64,000 nucleotides of DNA from Oscillospiraceae bacterium (lineage in GTDB: Bacteria; Bacillota; Clostridia; Christensenellales; Aristaeellaceae): the NCBI GenBank assembly GCA_031255415.1, contig JAIRSO010000018.1, positions 34,870-98,869 on the forward strand, read 5' to 3'. The position numbers and the translations under genes were made by a program. Within the stretch, counting starts at the first letter, position 1; each line of letters begins with the position of its first letter. The notes below the pieces were generated by a model. That model did not search any database. It was not told the DNA's origin and saw only the letters and a program-made list of their open reading frames with translations. Of the stretch, positions 1-9,441 are shown one piece after another.

Positions 1-1422
1 GACGCGGCGCTTCAGCTGTCGTTCGGCGCTGACTCGTCAACGCTGCGCCCCTCCGAGCCGCGGCCTAACGGCGCGCTGCTGGTTCTCGCCGCCGATTCGG
101 AGTACATGCCCGGCAGCGGCTCGGTCTCGCAGAATCCGGGCGCAGCGCTGGACGAGCTGAACGCGGAGCTGACAGCCGTCGCGGATGATCTGGCCTCGCG
201 GCTGGACGGCAATCCGCTGACGATAACGGACGATCCGAATCGCGCGGGGCTGATCGTAAAGCTTCGCGCGAGTTATCCTTTCGCCGGGCAATACGGGGGT
301 TATCTAAGCGCGTATAACTGCGAGATGACGATAACCGTTATAGATACGTCAACGAGAGGGACGATCGCGTCCGTTACGATACTGTCCGAGTATGGCGAGG
401 CGATAGACGTGTCGCAGTTCGTGGAGGGCACGACAACCATATGGAAGAAACTGCCCCTGCCCAGCGAGTACGATCAGGCGGGGGAGCTTGCCGCCGCGTT
501 GTTGGAATACTTGGGTTCGTCGGAGCCGGAGCCGCCCGCGCCTGCCGCGACGGGGATAGAGGGCGCGCTGGCGTATCTAGCCAGCGAACCGATCAACAAC
601 CTTTACGAGTATCTGCGCGGCGGAAATACGCTGTCTCGCGGCGCGTCCGGCGAGAACGCGAGGACGTTCCAGGGCATGCTGATCGATCTGGGCGCGGAGA
701 TTGCAGCCGACGGGCAGGCGGGTTCGCAGACGATCACGGCTTTCCAATCGGTATTCCAGAACGCTCTGCGCGAGACGGCTGGCAATACGCTGGATCAGCG
801 CGCGTTCGAGTCGCTGGTGTTCGCGATGGTCGCCAGCCGGGACGCGCGGGTTGCGCGTGCGTTGTATCCCGACGCGCAAACCGAACGCGTTGACATGCTT
901 CACGCTGAACGGTTGTTTAATAATCAGAAGTATTATTCGGCTTACGCCATATACGAGTCGCTGGGGGCGTTCGAGGACAGCGCGGCGCGCGCCGTGTTAT
1001 GCGTGCAATCCTGGCCTCCGGTAGGCGCGCTGGAGCGCGCGGGCGCGTACCGAAGCACGCTTGCGGAGCTGAAGGTCGTCTCGACGCATCCATCCGGCAC
1101 GGGCGCGCTGGTTAAGATTTACGCGCGAGACGGTACGTTCGCGGCGTCGCTGTTCCTGCCCGGCGGCGGCGATACAACCATTGGTATCGCGCCGGGGGAG
1201 TATGAGGTTCGCGTCGGATCGGGGAAGGCTTGGTTCGGCGCGGAGGAGGCGTTCGGCATGGACGGCGCGCGTTACTCGACGCTGGAGTTTGGCGGCGCGG
1301 ATAAACTGATGGTCATCGAACAAGGATACTCGCACGTGCTGACGCTGCTGGCGAACGAGTTGACCGGAGGCGCGGCTGCCGTAGGAGCGGACGATCTATC
1401 GTGGGACGCGTTCACGCGCTGA
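1..1422 (+). CDS. Hypothetical protein with peptidoglycan-binding-like segment (5' end outside window)
   Basis: The reading frame is open from the first base, so the start lies upstream and about 473 residues are visible. I do not recognise the whole protein. In the middle (near bases 625-800) there is a stretch resembling a peptidoglycan-binding_1 fold (GASGENARTFQGMLIDLGA, then ADGQAGSQTITAFQ). Further on (bases 900-1000) a short helix-turn-helix segment with AERLFNNQKYYSAYAIYESL looks like a degenerate TPR unit of the kind clostridial envelope proteins carry. The C-terminal 130 residues look beta-rich. No membrane segment is visible in the part shown. It ends 58 bases before the aconitase gene and could be cotranscribed with it. 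Function unknown; an envelope role is inference from the PG-binding-like segment only. Confidence 0.6.
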   Translation, partial: DAALQLSFGADSSTLRPSEPRPNGALLVLAADSEYMPGSGSVSQNPGAALDELNAELTAVADDLASRLDGNPLTITDDPNRAGLIVKLRASYPFAGQYGGYLSAYNCEMTITVIDTSTRGTIASVTILSEYGEAIDVSQFVEGTTTIWKKLPLPSEYDQAGELAAALLEYLGSSEPEPPAPAATGIEGALAYLASEPINNLYEYLRGGNTLSRGASGENARTFQGMLIDLGAEIAADGQAGSQTITAFQSVFQNALRETAGNTLDQRAFESLVFAMVASRDARVARALYPDAQTERVDMLHAERLFNNQKYYSAYAIYESLGAFEDSAARAVLCVQSWPPVGALERAGAYRSTLAELKVVSTHPSGTGALVKIYARDGTFAASLFLPGGGDTTIGIAPGEYEVRVGSGKAWFGAEEAFGMDGARYSTLEFGGADKLMVIEQGYSHVLTLLANELTGGAAAVGADDLSWDAFTR

Positions 1423-1480
1423 CGCGGTTACGGGCATGTATCGATAGGGTTTTTACCGAAGGGTTGTATAAGGAGAACAA

Positions 1481-3781
1481 ATGGTTCATGTAGTGAATAA
1501 ACCCTGCGCGTTGCGGGGCGGCAAGCCCGTACTGCTGGGACCGTGGCGGCGTGAAACGGAATCGACCGGGACGATGGCCGAGTCCGTGCTGGCGGCGCAT
1601 GGCGGCGAACGCGTGAAGTTCGACAGCCTCATCTCGCACGACATCACGTATGTGGGGATCCTTCAGACCGCGCGCGCCATCGGGTTGACGCGGTTCCCCG
1701 TGCCGTATGCGCTGACCAACTGCCACAACAGCCTGTGCGCTGTGGGCGGCACGATCAACGAGGACGATCACCGCTACGGGTTGTCGGCTGCGAAAAAGTA
1801 CGGCGGTATATACGTGCCCGCGAACATGGCGGTCATACACCAGTACGCGCGCGAGACGCTGGCGGGCGGCGGCAGGATGATACTTGGATCGGACAGCCAC
1901 ACGCGGTTCGGGCCGTTCGGCTGTATGGGGATAGGCGAGGGCGGCGGCGAGTTAGTTAAACAACTATTGGGCGTGCCATACGACATGCCGGACGCGCCCG
2001 TCGTGCTGGTTTACCTGACCGGGGCGCTGCGCGCTGGCTCCGGTCCGATGGACGCGGCGCTTGCGCTGTGCGCGCAGGTGTATTCGCAAGGTATCGCGCG
2101 GAACAAGATACTGGAGTTTGCTGGCCCGGGCGTTGCGTCGCTCTCGATGGACGAGCGCATCGCGCTGGACGTTATGACCACCGAGACCGCTTGCCTTTCC
2201 AGTATATGGGAGACGGACGGGTTGACGCGCGAGTATCTCGCCAAACGCGGACGCGGCGGCGACTACCGCGAGATGTGCCCGCGCGAGGACGCGCGTTACG
2301 ACGCGCTGATCGAGATCGACCTGGACACGATCGAACCGATGATAGCGCTGCCGTTCCATCCGTCGAACGCGGTCGCGATCGACCAATTCTTGGGCAATCC
2401 TAGCGATTATCTCAAGCGGGTCGAGGAGGAGGCGCTGTCGCTGACCGACGGTCAAGTCGCGCTTAATCTGCGCGGTAAACTGCGCGACGGCGGATTCTGG
2501 GTGGATCAAGGGATTATAGCGGGATGCGCGGGCGGACTCGCGTCGAACCTTGCGGCCGCGGCCGCGATTATGTCCAGCGGGTCGATTGGCGACGGCGCTT
2601 TCAGCCTGTCGGCGTATCCGGCGAGCGTGCAGATCGCTCTGGCGCTGGACAAGAGCGGCGTGCTGGCTAGGCTGACCGCCGAGGGCGTTATCGTCAAGCC
2701 GTGTTTCTGCGGGCCGTGTTTCGGCGCGGGGGACGTTCCGGCACACGGCGCGTTCTCGATCCGGCACACGACGCGCAACTTCCCGAATCGAGAGGGTTCA
2801 AAACCTGGAGATGGACAACTATCATGCGTGGCATTGATGGACGCGCGGTCGATAGCGATGACCGCGCGCAACGGCGGACGCTTGACTCCCGCGACCGATA
2901 TCGGCGAAACCTATCCGCTGGACGAGGAGAAGGCGTTGATTCGCACGGCGGACGGCGAGTGGGACGGTAGGTTATACGACCGCAGGGTGTACAATGGATG
3001 GGGCAGGCCGCAGTATGACGAGCGGCTTGAGTTGGGTCCGAACATCACGGATTGGCCCGCGATGACGCCGCTTGGCGAACATATGCTGGTCGAGTTCGCG
3101 GCGGTTATCATGGACGACGTGACGACAACCGACGAGCTTATCCCGTCGGGCGAAACGTCCAGCTATCGATCCAATCCGATACGGCTGGCGGATTTCACGC
3201 TATCGCGCCGCGATCCGCAGTATGTGCCGCGCGCGAAGGCGATCCAATCCATCGAGCGCGAACGCTGCGGGGGCGTGAAGTCGATGACGCTGTTGGATAC
3301 GTTGAGGAAAGTCGCCGAACGCGATCCCAATTATACGGCAATCGATCTGCTCTGGTCGACAAACTTCGGCTCCGCGCTGTTCGCGCGCCGGCCTGGAGAC
3401 GGCTCCGCGCGCGAACAAGCCGCGTCCTGCCAGCGCGTGCTGGGCGGCTGCGTTAACCTATGCGAATCCTACGCGACTAAGAGATACAAGGGAAATTGTA
3501 TAAACTGGGGAATTGTGCCGTTCACACTCCCGGAAGGTGTGAAGATCAGCCTTGAGCCTGGGGACAGGATGTTTATTCCGGACGTCCGCGCGAGTGTGCT
3601 TCAAGGGCGCGAGACGTTCGCCGTTCTGCTGATAAGGCGCGGCAACGTTGGATCGGCGGAAACGATATCGATAAAACTGGAAGGTTTGAACGAGCGCGAA
3701 CGGCAGATTCTCGCGGCGGGCTGTCTAATAAATTTCATGAGCGATAACTATGTGAGCGAGGATGACGCGGATGAAGTATGA
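1481..3781 (+). CDS. acn: Aconitate hydratase (YbhJ-like aconitase family)
   Basis: 766 residues, ATG start 4 bases after AAGGAG. It should isomerise citrate to isocitrate with a [4Fe-4S] cluster in the cytoplasm. The aconitase signature GSDSHTR is at residues 136-142. Likely cluster ligands are C349 (in AGCAGG, at the position of the usual GSCTNS loop) and the pair C410/C413 in CFCGPCFGAGD. The C-terminal third is the swivel domain (SNFGSALFARRPGDG onward). The divergent cysteine loops fit the YbhJ-type branch rather than AcnA or AcnB, so the substrate could also be a related hydroxyacid. The gene overlaps the isocitrate dehydrogenase gene, which makes the aconitase reading much more likely. 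Citrate synthase is not in the window. Confidence 0.85.
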   Translation: MVHVVNKPCALRGGKPVLLGPWRRETESTGTMAESVLAAHGGERVKFDSLISHDITYVGILQTARAIGLTRFPVPYALTNCHNSLCAVGGTINEDDHRYGLSAAKKYGGIYVPANMAVIHQYARETLAGGGRMILGSDSHTRFGPFGCMGIGEGGGELVKQLLGVPYDMPDAPVVLVYLTGALRAGSGPMDAALALCAQVYSQGIARNKILEFAGPGVASLSMDERIALDVMTTETACLSSIWETDGLTREYLAKRGRGGDYREMCPREDARYDALIEIDLDTIEPMIALPFHPSNAVAIDQFLGNPSDYLKRVEEEALSLTDGQVALNLRGKLRDGGFWVDQGIIAGCAGGLASNLAAAAAIMSSGSIGDGAFSLSAYPASVQIALALDKSGVLARLTAEGVIVKPCFCGPCFGAGDVPAHGAFSIRHTTRNFPNREGSKPGDGQLSCVALMDARSIAMTARNGGRLTPATDIGETYPLDEEKALIRTADGEWDGRLYDRRVYNGWGRPQYDERLELGPNITDWPAMTPLGEHMLVEFAAVIMDDVTTTDELIPSGETSSYRSNPIRLADFTLSRRDPQYVPRAKAIQSIERERCGGVKSMTLLDTLRKVAERDPNYTAIDLLWSTNFGSALFARRPGDGSAREQAASCQRVLGGCVNLCESYATKRYKGNCINWGIVPFTLPEGVKISLEPGDRMFIPDVRASVLQGRETFAVLLIRRGNVGSAETISIKLEGLNERERQILAAGCLINFMSDNYVSEDDADEV

Positions 3782-4982
3782 TAAACCTATAACTATGCGC
3801 CGCGCGATCGTCGAGATGGACGGCGACGAGATGACCCGCGTACTATGGCGGAAAATCAAGGATACGCTGATATCGCCGTTCGTGTCGCTCAACGTCGAGT
3901 ATTACGACCTGGGGTTGCCAGAACGGGATCGAACCGGGGATGTGGTGACTCGTGAAGCTGCAAAGGCTATAAAGCGGCTAGGAGTGGGAGTGAAGTGTGC
4001 GACAATCACGGCAAACGCGCAGCGGGTGGGAGAGTATCATCTAAAACAGATGTGGCCCAGCCCTAACGCGACGTTGCGCGCCGCGCTGGACGGCACCGTG
4101 TTCCGCGCGCCGATTACGGTAAGGAACATCGCTCCCGCCGTGCGGACTTGGAAGAAACCGATCGTTATAGCGCGTCACGCTTACGGAGATATATATAAAG
4201 GCGTGGAGATGCGGGTACCGGGTGCGGGATTGGCGGAGTTGGCGTTCACCAGCGACGATGGTAATCGTTCGGTTGTGCCGATACATCGTTTTGATGGCGC
4301 GGGCGTGCTTCAGGCCGTCCACAATACGGACGCTTCCATTGAGGCGTTCGCGCGGGCGTGCTTTCGTTTCGCGTTGTCCTCCGGTCAGGATCTCTGGTTC
4401 GCGTCTAAGGATACGATAAGCAAGCGTTACGATCACCACTTTAAGGATGTGTTTGAGCGCGTCTACGAGACGGAGTATAGGGACGCGTTCACAACCGTTG
4501 GTATTCATTATTACTATATGCTGATAGACGACGCGGTCGCGCGGGTGGTGCGTTCGGAGGGCGGATTCGTTTGGGCGTGCAAGAACTACGACGGCGATGT
4601 GATGAGCGACATGGTGTCAGCGGCGTTCGGCTCGCTGGCGATGATGACCAGCGTGCTGGTCAGTCCGAACGGTCAATTTGAGTACGAGGCAGCGCATGGT
4701 ACGGTGACGCGCCACTACCGTAGGTTTTTGGCTGGCGAGACGACCTCGACCAACCCGATTGCGACGATATTCGCATGGACTGGCGCGCTGCGTAAGTCCG
4801 GCGAGATCGACAGCAACACGGAATTGGTAGGTTTCGCCAACAAATTAGAGCGCGCGTGCATCGATACGATCGAGGGTGGTCAAGCGACGCGCGACTTAAC
4901 ATCGTTGAGCGTCGAGCCGATGGAGGCATTGTCAACGGATGAATTCCTCGCTGCCATCAAAGCGCGCCTCGCCAAAGACTGA
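3771..4982 (+). CDS. icd: NADP-dependent isocitrate dehydrogenase (eukaryote-like dimeric type)
   Basis: 403 residues; oxidatively decarboxylates isocitrate to 2-oxoglutarate. The family is shown by YDLGLPERDRT, WASKDTISKRYD, LIDDAVARVV, SEGGFVWACKNYDGDV and the nucleotide-binding AAHGTVTRHYRR followed by TSTNPIATIFAW; this is the roughly 400-residue homodimeric type also found in mitochondria, not the E. coli Icd type. The ATG at 3771 is chosen because GCGAGGA lies about 8 bases upstream; an in-frame ATG at 3762 has the purine run too close. The gene starts inside the aconitase gene, so translation is probably coupled. Together the two enzymes make 2-oxoglutarate for glutamate synthesis. Its last 44 bases overlap topB. 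Confidence 0.93.
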   Translation: MKYDKPITMRRAIVEMDGDEMTRVLWRKIKDTLISPFVSLNVEYYDLGLPERDRTGDVVTREAAKAIKRLGVGVKCATITANAQRVGEYHLKQMWPSPNATLRAALDGTVFRAPITVRNIAPAVRTWKKPIVIARHAYGDIYKGVEMRVPGAGLAELAFTSDDGNRSVVPIHRFDGAGVLQAVHNTDASIEAFARACFRFALSSGQDLWFASKDTISKRYDHHFKDVFERVYETEYRDAFTTVGIHYYYMLIDDAVARVVRSEGGFVWACKNYDGDVMSDMVSAAFGSLAMMTSVLVSPNGQFEYEAAHGTVTRHYRRFLAGETTSTNPIATIFAWTGALRKSGEIDSNTELVGFANKLERACIDTIEGGQATRDLTSLSVEPMEALSTDEFLAAIKARLAKD

Positions 4983-6864
4983 CGCGAAGCGCGGGTCAAC
5001 GAAAACCAGCACAACGTCACGCGTTTTGGTTGTGGCGGAGAAACCCTCCGTCGCGCGCGACTTAGCGCGGGCGTTGTCGGCGCGCTCGGCGGGCAGCGGT
5101 TGCATTACGGGCGGCGGGTACGTGGTCACATGGGCGGTTGGACACCTGGTCACACTGCGCGAGCCGGACGAGATCAACCCGCAGTGGAAACGCTGGCGGG
5201 ATGTTGATTTACCCTTATTGCCCGCGACAATACCGTTAAAAGTGATACCTCAAACAAAATCGCAATACGAAATTGTGAAAAACTTGATGAATGATCCGTC
5301 GATTGAACGGATCATCTGCGCGACTGACGCGGGTCGCGAGGGTGAATTGATATTCCGATATATATACAAAATGGCGGGTTGTGATAAACCGTTCGATAGG
5401 TTGTGGATCTCCAGTATGACCGACGAGGCGATTCGGGAGGGATTCGCGAGGCTTAGGCCTGGTTCGAGCTGCGACGCGTTGTATGAGAGCGCGCGCTGCA
5501 GGTCGGAGGCGGATTGGCTCGTCGGTATGAACGCCAGCCGCGCGTTCACGCTAAGGTACAACGTTTTATTGTCGATCGGCCGCGTGCAAACTCCCACGCT
5601 GGCGCTGCTGGCGCGCCGCCGTAAGGCTATCGAGTCTTTCGTGCCCAAACCTTACTGGATTGTAACGGCGGATTTTGGGGATTATACAGGCAATCTGATC
5701 GATCCGGAGACCGGCGAGCCGCGCGTCTGGGACGTGTCGAAGGCGCAAGCGGCGGCTGACGCGGTGCGAGGTAAGTCGGCTCGCGTCGAATCGGTAGAGA
5801 AAACTAAGAAAACGGACTTGCCGCCACAACTGTTGGACTTGACAAGCCTTCAACGTGAAGCGAACAGGTTGTTAGGGTTAACGGCGAAGCAGACGCTTGA
5901 AGCCGCACAATCGTTATATGAGAAGCACAAATTGATCACATACCCGCGAACGGACAGCCGATATCTTTCGGATGATCTAGCGCCAAAACTCCCCGGGGCG
6001 ATGCGAGGCGCTCAAGCCGCGTTCGGAGAATTGTCGCCTTTTGTCGCGCCGTTGTTGAGCAAACCGCTTCCTAAAAACCGTAGGGTGTTCGATGTGTCAA
6101 AGGTGACGGATCACCACGCGATACTTCCGACTGGCAAAACTTCCGGTTTGGACAAACTCACGCCTGCCGAGCGCGGCGTATATGGCGTGTTGTGCAAGAA
6201 TCTTGCGGCGGCGTTCTCGCCCAATCATGTATACGAGCAGACTCGCGTAACTACCGTTAGTGGTGAACACGCGTTTATCAGTATGGGACGCGTCGTGATT
6301 CAAGATGGATGGAAGGCGGTCTACAAGCGCGGCGACAACCCTCCCGGGGAACAAACCCTGCCCGCGCTAGCTGTCGGCGACACGCGAATAATACGCGATG
6401 TGGTTGTGAAAGAGGACAAGACGAAGCCGCCCGCGCCGTTGACCGACTCTTCCCTGCTGTCAGCGATGGAGCACGCGGGTCGCGAAATCGAGGACGAGGC
6501 GCTGCGCGAAGCGATGCGGTCGGGTGGTCTGGGAACCCCCGCAACGCGCGCCGCGATCATCGAAAGACTGATCCAGGTGGGCTACGCGGTGCGAAAGGGC
6601 AAAACGATAGTCGCGACGGACAAAGGGATGCGCTTGATCGAAGTGGCGCCAAGATCCGTCACGGAGCCGGAAATGACGGGCAAGTGGGAGAAGGCGCTTA
6701 GCGATATAGCCGCAGGGCACGGTTCGGTGGAGAGATTCCGCGAAGCGGCTCGTAAGATGGCGGCCAGGCTAGTTCAGCAAGCGCGCGAGTCGCAAGCTTC
6801 GGTGGTGTTTGAAGCGGAGCCTCCGAGGGCGGCATATAAAACCTATAGGCGATCTTCACGATAG
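4939..6864 (+). CDS. topB: DNA topoisomerase III (type IA)
   Basis: 641 residues. Type IA topoisomerase that nicks one strand and passes another, used to decatenate and to resolve recombination intermediates. Visible: the TOPRIM start VLVVAEKPSVARDLA, the acidic TOPRIM motif ATDAGREGELIFRY, the SEADWLVGMNASRA and SIGRVQTPTLALL blocks, and the catalytic tyrosine Y335 in ITYPRTDSRYLS. It has no C-terminal zinc fingers, as in many short Firmicute TopB proteins; the tail is basic (KTYRRSSR). The ATG at 4939 lies inside icd with GGAGG 13 bases upstream, a rather long spacing, but no better in-frame start precedes the TOPRIM core. It meets the flavoprotein gene tail to tail with a 22-base overlap. 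Confidence 0.94.
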   Translation: MNSSLPSKRASPKTDAKRGSTKTSTTSRVLVVAEKPSVARDLARALSARSAGSGCITGGGYVVTWAVGHLVTLREPDEINPQWKRWRDVDLPLLPATIPLKVIPQTKSQYEIVKNLMNDPSIERIICATDAGREGELIFRYIYKMAGCDKPFDRLWISSMTDEAIREGFARLRPGSSCDALYESARCRSEADWLVGMNASRAFTLRYNVLLSIGRVQTPTLALLARRRKAIESFVPKPYWIVTADFGDYTGNLIDPETGEPRVWDVSKAQAAADAVRGKSARVESVEKTKKTDLPPQLLDLTSLQREANRLLGLTAKQTLEAAQSLYEKHKLITYPRTDSRYLSDDLAPKLPGAMRGAQAAFGELSPFVAPLLSKPLPKNRRVFDVSKVTDHHAILPTGKTSGLDKLTPAERGVYGVLCKNLAAAFSPNHVYEQTRVTTVSGEHAFISMGRVVIQDGWKAVYKRGDNPPGEQTLPALAVGDTRIIRDVVVKEDKTKPPAPLTDSSLLSAMEHAGREIEDEALREAMRSGGLGTPATRAAIIERLIQVGYAVRKGKTIVATDKGMRLIEVAPRSVTEPEMTGKWEKALSDIAAGHGSVERFREAARKMAARLVQQARESQASVVFEAEPPRAAYKTYRRSSR

Positions 6865-8678
6865 GCCTTCCAGACGGATTCAAACCAAAGATCACGATTT
6901 GGGAACGCTCTTACAGGGATTGCACGCGATACGGACTTGATATGATCGGCACGCGTTTCGATGACGCAGTTAGGTTGTTTGTCGTTATGAGGAAGATAAC
7001 CTCCGGTTTTATCAATGATCAGTCCCGCGCCAGTACTGCCGTAGTAGCCTGACGAGAATATCATAGAGTCAATGGCCGCGTCGAGGGTATGTAACATATC
7101 GTTAAGCTTTATTTGCGTTGCTAGATCGTCGCGAGACAATAGTACGTTGTTGTCAAGGGAGTATTGCTGCGCGTTGCGCCGTAGTTCATGCAACTCAACG
7201 CGTAATGAAGCGAGCGCGTCTACATCTCTAAGGTGTGCGCCAATCATGCTCATTTGCGACTGAAAGTAGTGAGTGTGTTCAGAGGGGTTGGGATATATGG
7301 GTATAGTTGTTTGGTTTAGCAACGCATCTACAACTGGATGTTGGATTAACCTGTTCGGGTGCAAAGCGATATGCTGTGCCGCGCGCATCGAACCAACCTG
7401 TGCGGAGTTTAGCGCCGATCCGCCCGGACGATACGCGCCGAATGTGCCCGCCGCTTCTCCAACTGCATACAAACCACGGATGGTTGTTTGCCAGTTATGG
7501 TCAACGCTTAATCCGCCGTTGCAGTGCTGCGCGCATACGTCGATACGAAGAGGAGTTGTATAGAGGTCGATACCATGCGCGCGGTACAACTCTATTGCGG
7601 GTTGATTCATATGCGCTAACCGTTCAATCGGCGTTCGCTGCGACGCGCCGGATTTTTGAAGGTATGATCGCGTCTCGTCATCTAACAACCGAACGTCGTC
7701 TGACCAACCTGACGGATTATGCATGTAGTCCAAATAGACGCGCCGCCCGAACGTGTGTATCTGCCGATGCGCCAGCAGGTCAATTCGCGACGAGTCGCAC
7801 AACTTCCGCGTGTCGAACGGCCACTGATATCCCTTGAGGAACATTAGCCTAATAGCCTCTCGCGGCGACAAATCATCCAGCAGAAACTCGCGTTCAGCAC
7901 CCGTTTCGTCTATCGAAATGTAACGTGGCAACGACTGTTGGTAGTTACCAGACACGTTCCAACGAAAATCAGTTGACGCTAACCCATACTGCCATTGGTG
8001 TAAATTGGATGCGGACGCGCCCGCCATCAACGCCATTCCGGACATGCCTGTGTGGCCGATCGGATATACCGACGACAAATAGATGTATGCTGGTCCGCCT
8101 GTCGCGAGGATGATATCCGCGCAGCGGATCGTGTGAAATGCGCCGTCATCCGTATCGAGGCAGAGCACGCCTACCGCGCGTCCGTCAGCGACTAGTATCC
8201 TGAACGCCATTGTGTTGTCGAGGATGTGCAAGCCTTTTCGGCGTATGGACGCTTCGAGTGCTTCAGTCATCAGCCGCGAGGTTAACGGCCCGGCAGAGGT
8301 AGCGCGCGAACGGGAGTCATGATCGGTCTGGTATCCGGCATACTCCCCGTAGTTGTTGCACGGAAAAGGCGCGCCCAAACTTACTAGCTTGAAGAACGAT
8401 TGGACTGAACCCGCCGCTTCCGCTAACGCTGTGTCCGCGTTCACACCTTCCGATAGTAAATCACGAGCCATCGCTTCGGGTGAGTCGCCTGCCGAGCCTG
8501 ATAGCGACAACTTATAGTAGGTTTGCTTGTCGCTTCCGGCGTTGCGGGAGGTACCGCAATTCATCGATTCCGTGATCAGCACAACATCGCGCGCGCCTAG
8601 ATCGAGCAGCCAATCAGCCGCATTTAGCCCGGCGCAGCCTGATCCTATTACAACCGTTAACGCTTCACTGAAACGCAT
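6843..8678 (-). CDS. FAD-binding fumarate reductase/succinate dehydrogenase-like flavoprotein
   Basis: 611 residues, last gene of a three-gene redox operon. The N-terminus has a dinucleotide-binding motif (TVVIGSGCAGLNAA), and the C-terminal half has the second FAD contact AVGEAAGTFGAYRPGGSALN typical of the FrdA/SdhA/L-aspartate oxidase superfamily. No twin-arginine signal, heme-binding CxxCH or FMN-attachment domain is visible, so it is probably a soluble cytoplasmic oxidoreductase. The start follows the dehydrogenase stop by one base, so it depends on read-through translation; the ribosome site is weak. The superfamily includes enzymes reducing or dehydrogenating activated C-C bonds; the actual substrate here is unknown. 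No iron-sulfur or membrane subunit genes accompany it, unlike a respiratory Sdh/Frd. Confidence 0.75.
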   Translation of the reverse strand: MRFSEALTVVIGSGCAGLNAADWLLDLGARDVVLITESMNCGTSRNAGSDKQTYYKLSLSGSAGDSPEAMARDLLSEGVNADTALAEAAGSVQSFFKLVSLGAPFPCNNYGEYAGYQTDHDSRSRATSAGPLTSRLMTEALEASIRRKGLHILDNTMAFRILVADGRAVGVLCLDTDDGAFHTIRCADIILATGGPAYIYLSSVYPIGHTGMSGMALMAGASASNLHQWQYGLASTDFRWNVSGNYQQSLPRYISIDETGAEREFLLDDLSPREAIRLMFLKGYQWPFDTRKLCDSSRIDLLAHRQIHTFGRRVYLDYMHNPSGWSDDVRLLDDETRSYLQKSGASQRTPIERLAHMNQPAIELYRAHGIDLYTTPLRIDVCAQHCNGGLSVDHNWQTTIRGLYAVGEAAGTFGAYRPGGSALNSAQVGSMRAAQHIALHPNRLIQHPVVDALLNQTTIPIYPNPSEHTHYFQSQMSMIGAHLRDVDALASLRVELHELRRNAQQYSLDNNVLLSRDDLATQIKLNDMLHTLDAAIDSMIFSSGYYGSTGAGLIIDKTGGYLPHNDKQPNCVIETRADHIKSVSRAIPVRAFPNRDLWFESVWKAYREDRL

Positions 8679-8679
8679 A

Positions 8680-9441
8680 TTACAAAATCCTGATGTGGTA
8701 GCCGCCGTCAGCGTTCAGCACCTGTCCGGTTGTGAAATCCAACAACCCGGAGCACGCCGCGCGCACCATACGCGCTACATCCGATGGTTCGCCCATACGC
8801 TTAATCGGTGTTAATCCGTTCGCGATCATCGATTCATATCTCGCTTTGACGCCGCTGGTCATGTCGGTTTCGATCACGCCGGGTCGAATCTCGAACACGG
8901 GGATCCCCTCCGGCACGAGCCGCGCGGCGAATAGCTGCGCGGTCATCGATAATCCTGCCTTCGATACGCAGTATTCGGCGCGGTTGATCGACACGGCGTA
9001 AGATGATATCGATGTAATAAATATTATTCGGGGTGAATAGTCCGGCGGAGCTTGCTTCTGTTGCGCCAGCATCGCCTTTGCCGCGTACTGCGCCAGGAAG
9101 AACGCTCCTCGCAGATTGATCCCCATCACGCGATCGTAACTATCTTCAGTTGTGTCAAGCACGTCGAGACGAACCGAGGGCGCAACGCCCGCGTTGCTAA
9201 CGTATACATCCAAACGGTTGTAGTCGTTGATCACACGATCGATCAACGCGCGGCGCTGTTCATCGATGCTCACATCGCACAGTTGGTATGGGCGATCCTC
9301 CGGCAGATTCCCAGGGCGCTCTGCACCGGTTCCGCTGTATATAACCGTGTAACCATCTTCCCACAGCGCGTCGGCTATACCTCTGCCGATACCGCGCGTC
9401 GAGCCGGTTACAACCGCTGTTTTTGTACGTATAACGCTCAT
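8680..9441 (-). CDS. Short-chain dehydrogenase/reductase (SDR)
   Basis: 253 residues from the ATG at 9441, chosen because GGGAGG lies 10 bases upstream and the nucleotide motif follows at once. Classical SDR: TGSTRGIG at residues 12-19 binds NAD(P), NAG at 83-85, catalytic serine near 144-146, then Y157 and K161 in AEYCVSKAG. It oxidises or reduces a hydroxyl/keto group on an unknown small molecule. The start codon overlaps the stop of the flavin reductase gene upstream (ATGA), and the flavoprotein gene follows after one base, so the three are almost certainly made together. Sequence resembles 3-ketoacyl-ACP reductase-type SDRs, which are often annotated that way without acting in fatty-acid synthesis. 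Confidence 0.85.
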   Translation of the reverse strand: MSVIRTKTAVVTGSTRGIGRGIADALWEDGYTVIYSGTGAERPGNLPEDRPYQLCDVSIDEQRRALIDRVINDYNRLDVYVSNAGVAPSVRLDVLDTTEDSYDRVMGINLRGAFFLAQYAAKAMLAQQKQAPPDYSPRIIFITSISSYAVSINRAEYCVSKAGLSMTAQLFAARLVPEGIPVFEIRPGVIETDMTSGVKARYESMIANGLTPIKRMGEPSDVARMVRAACSGLLDFTTGQVLNADGGYHIRIL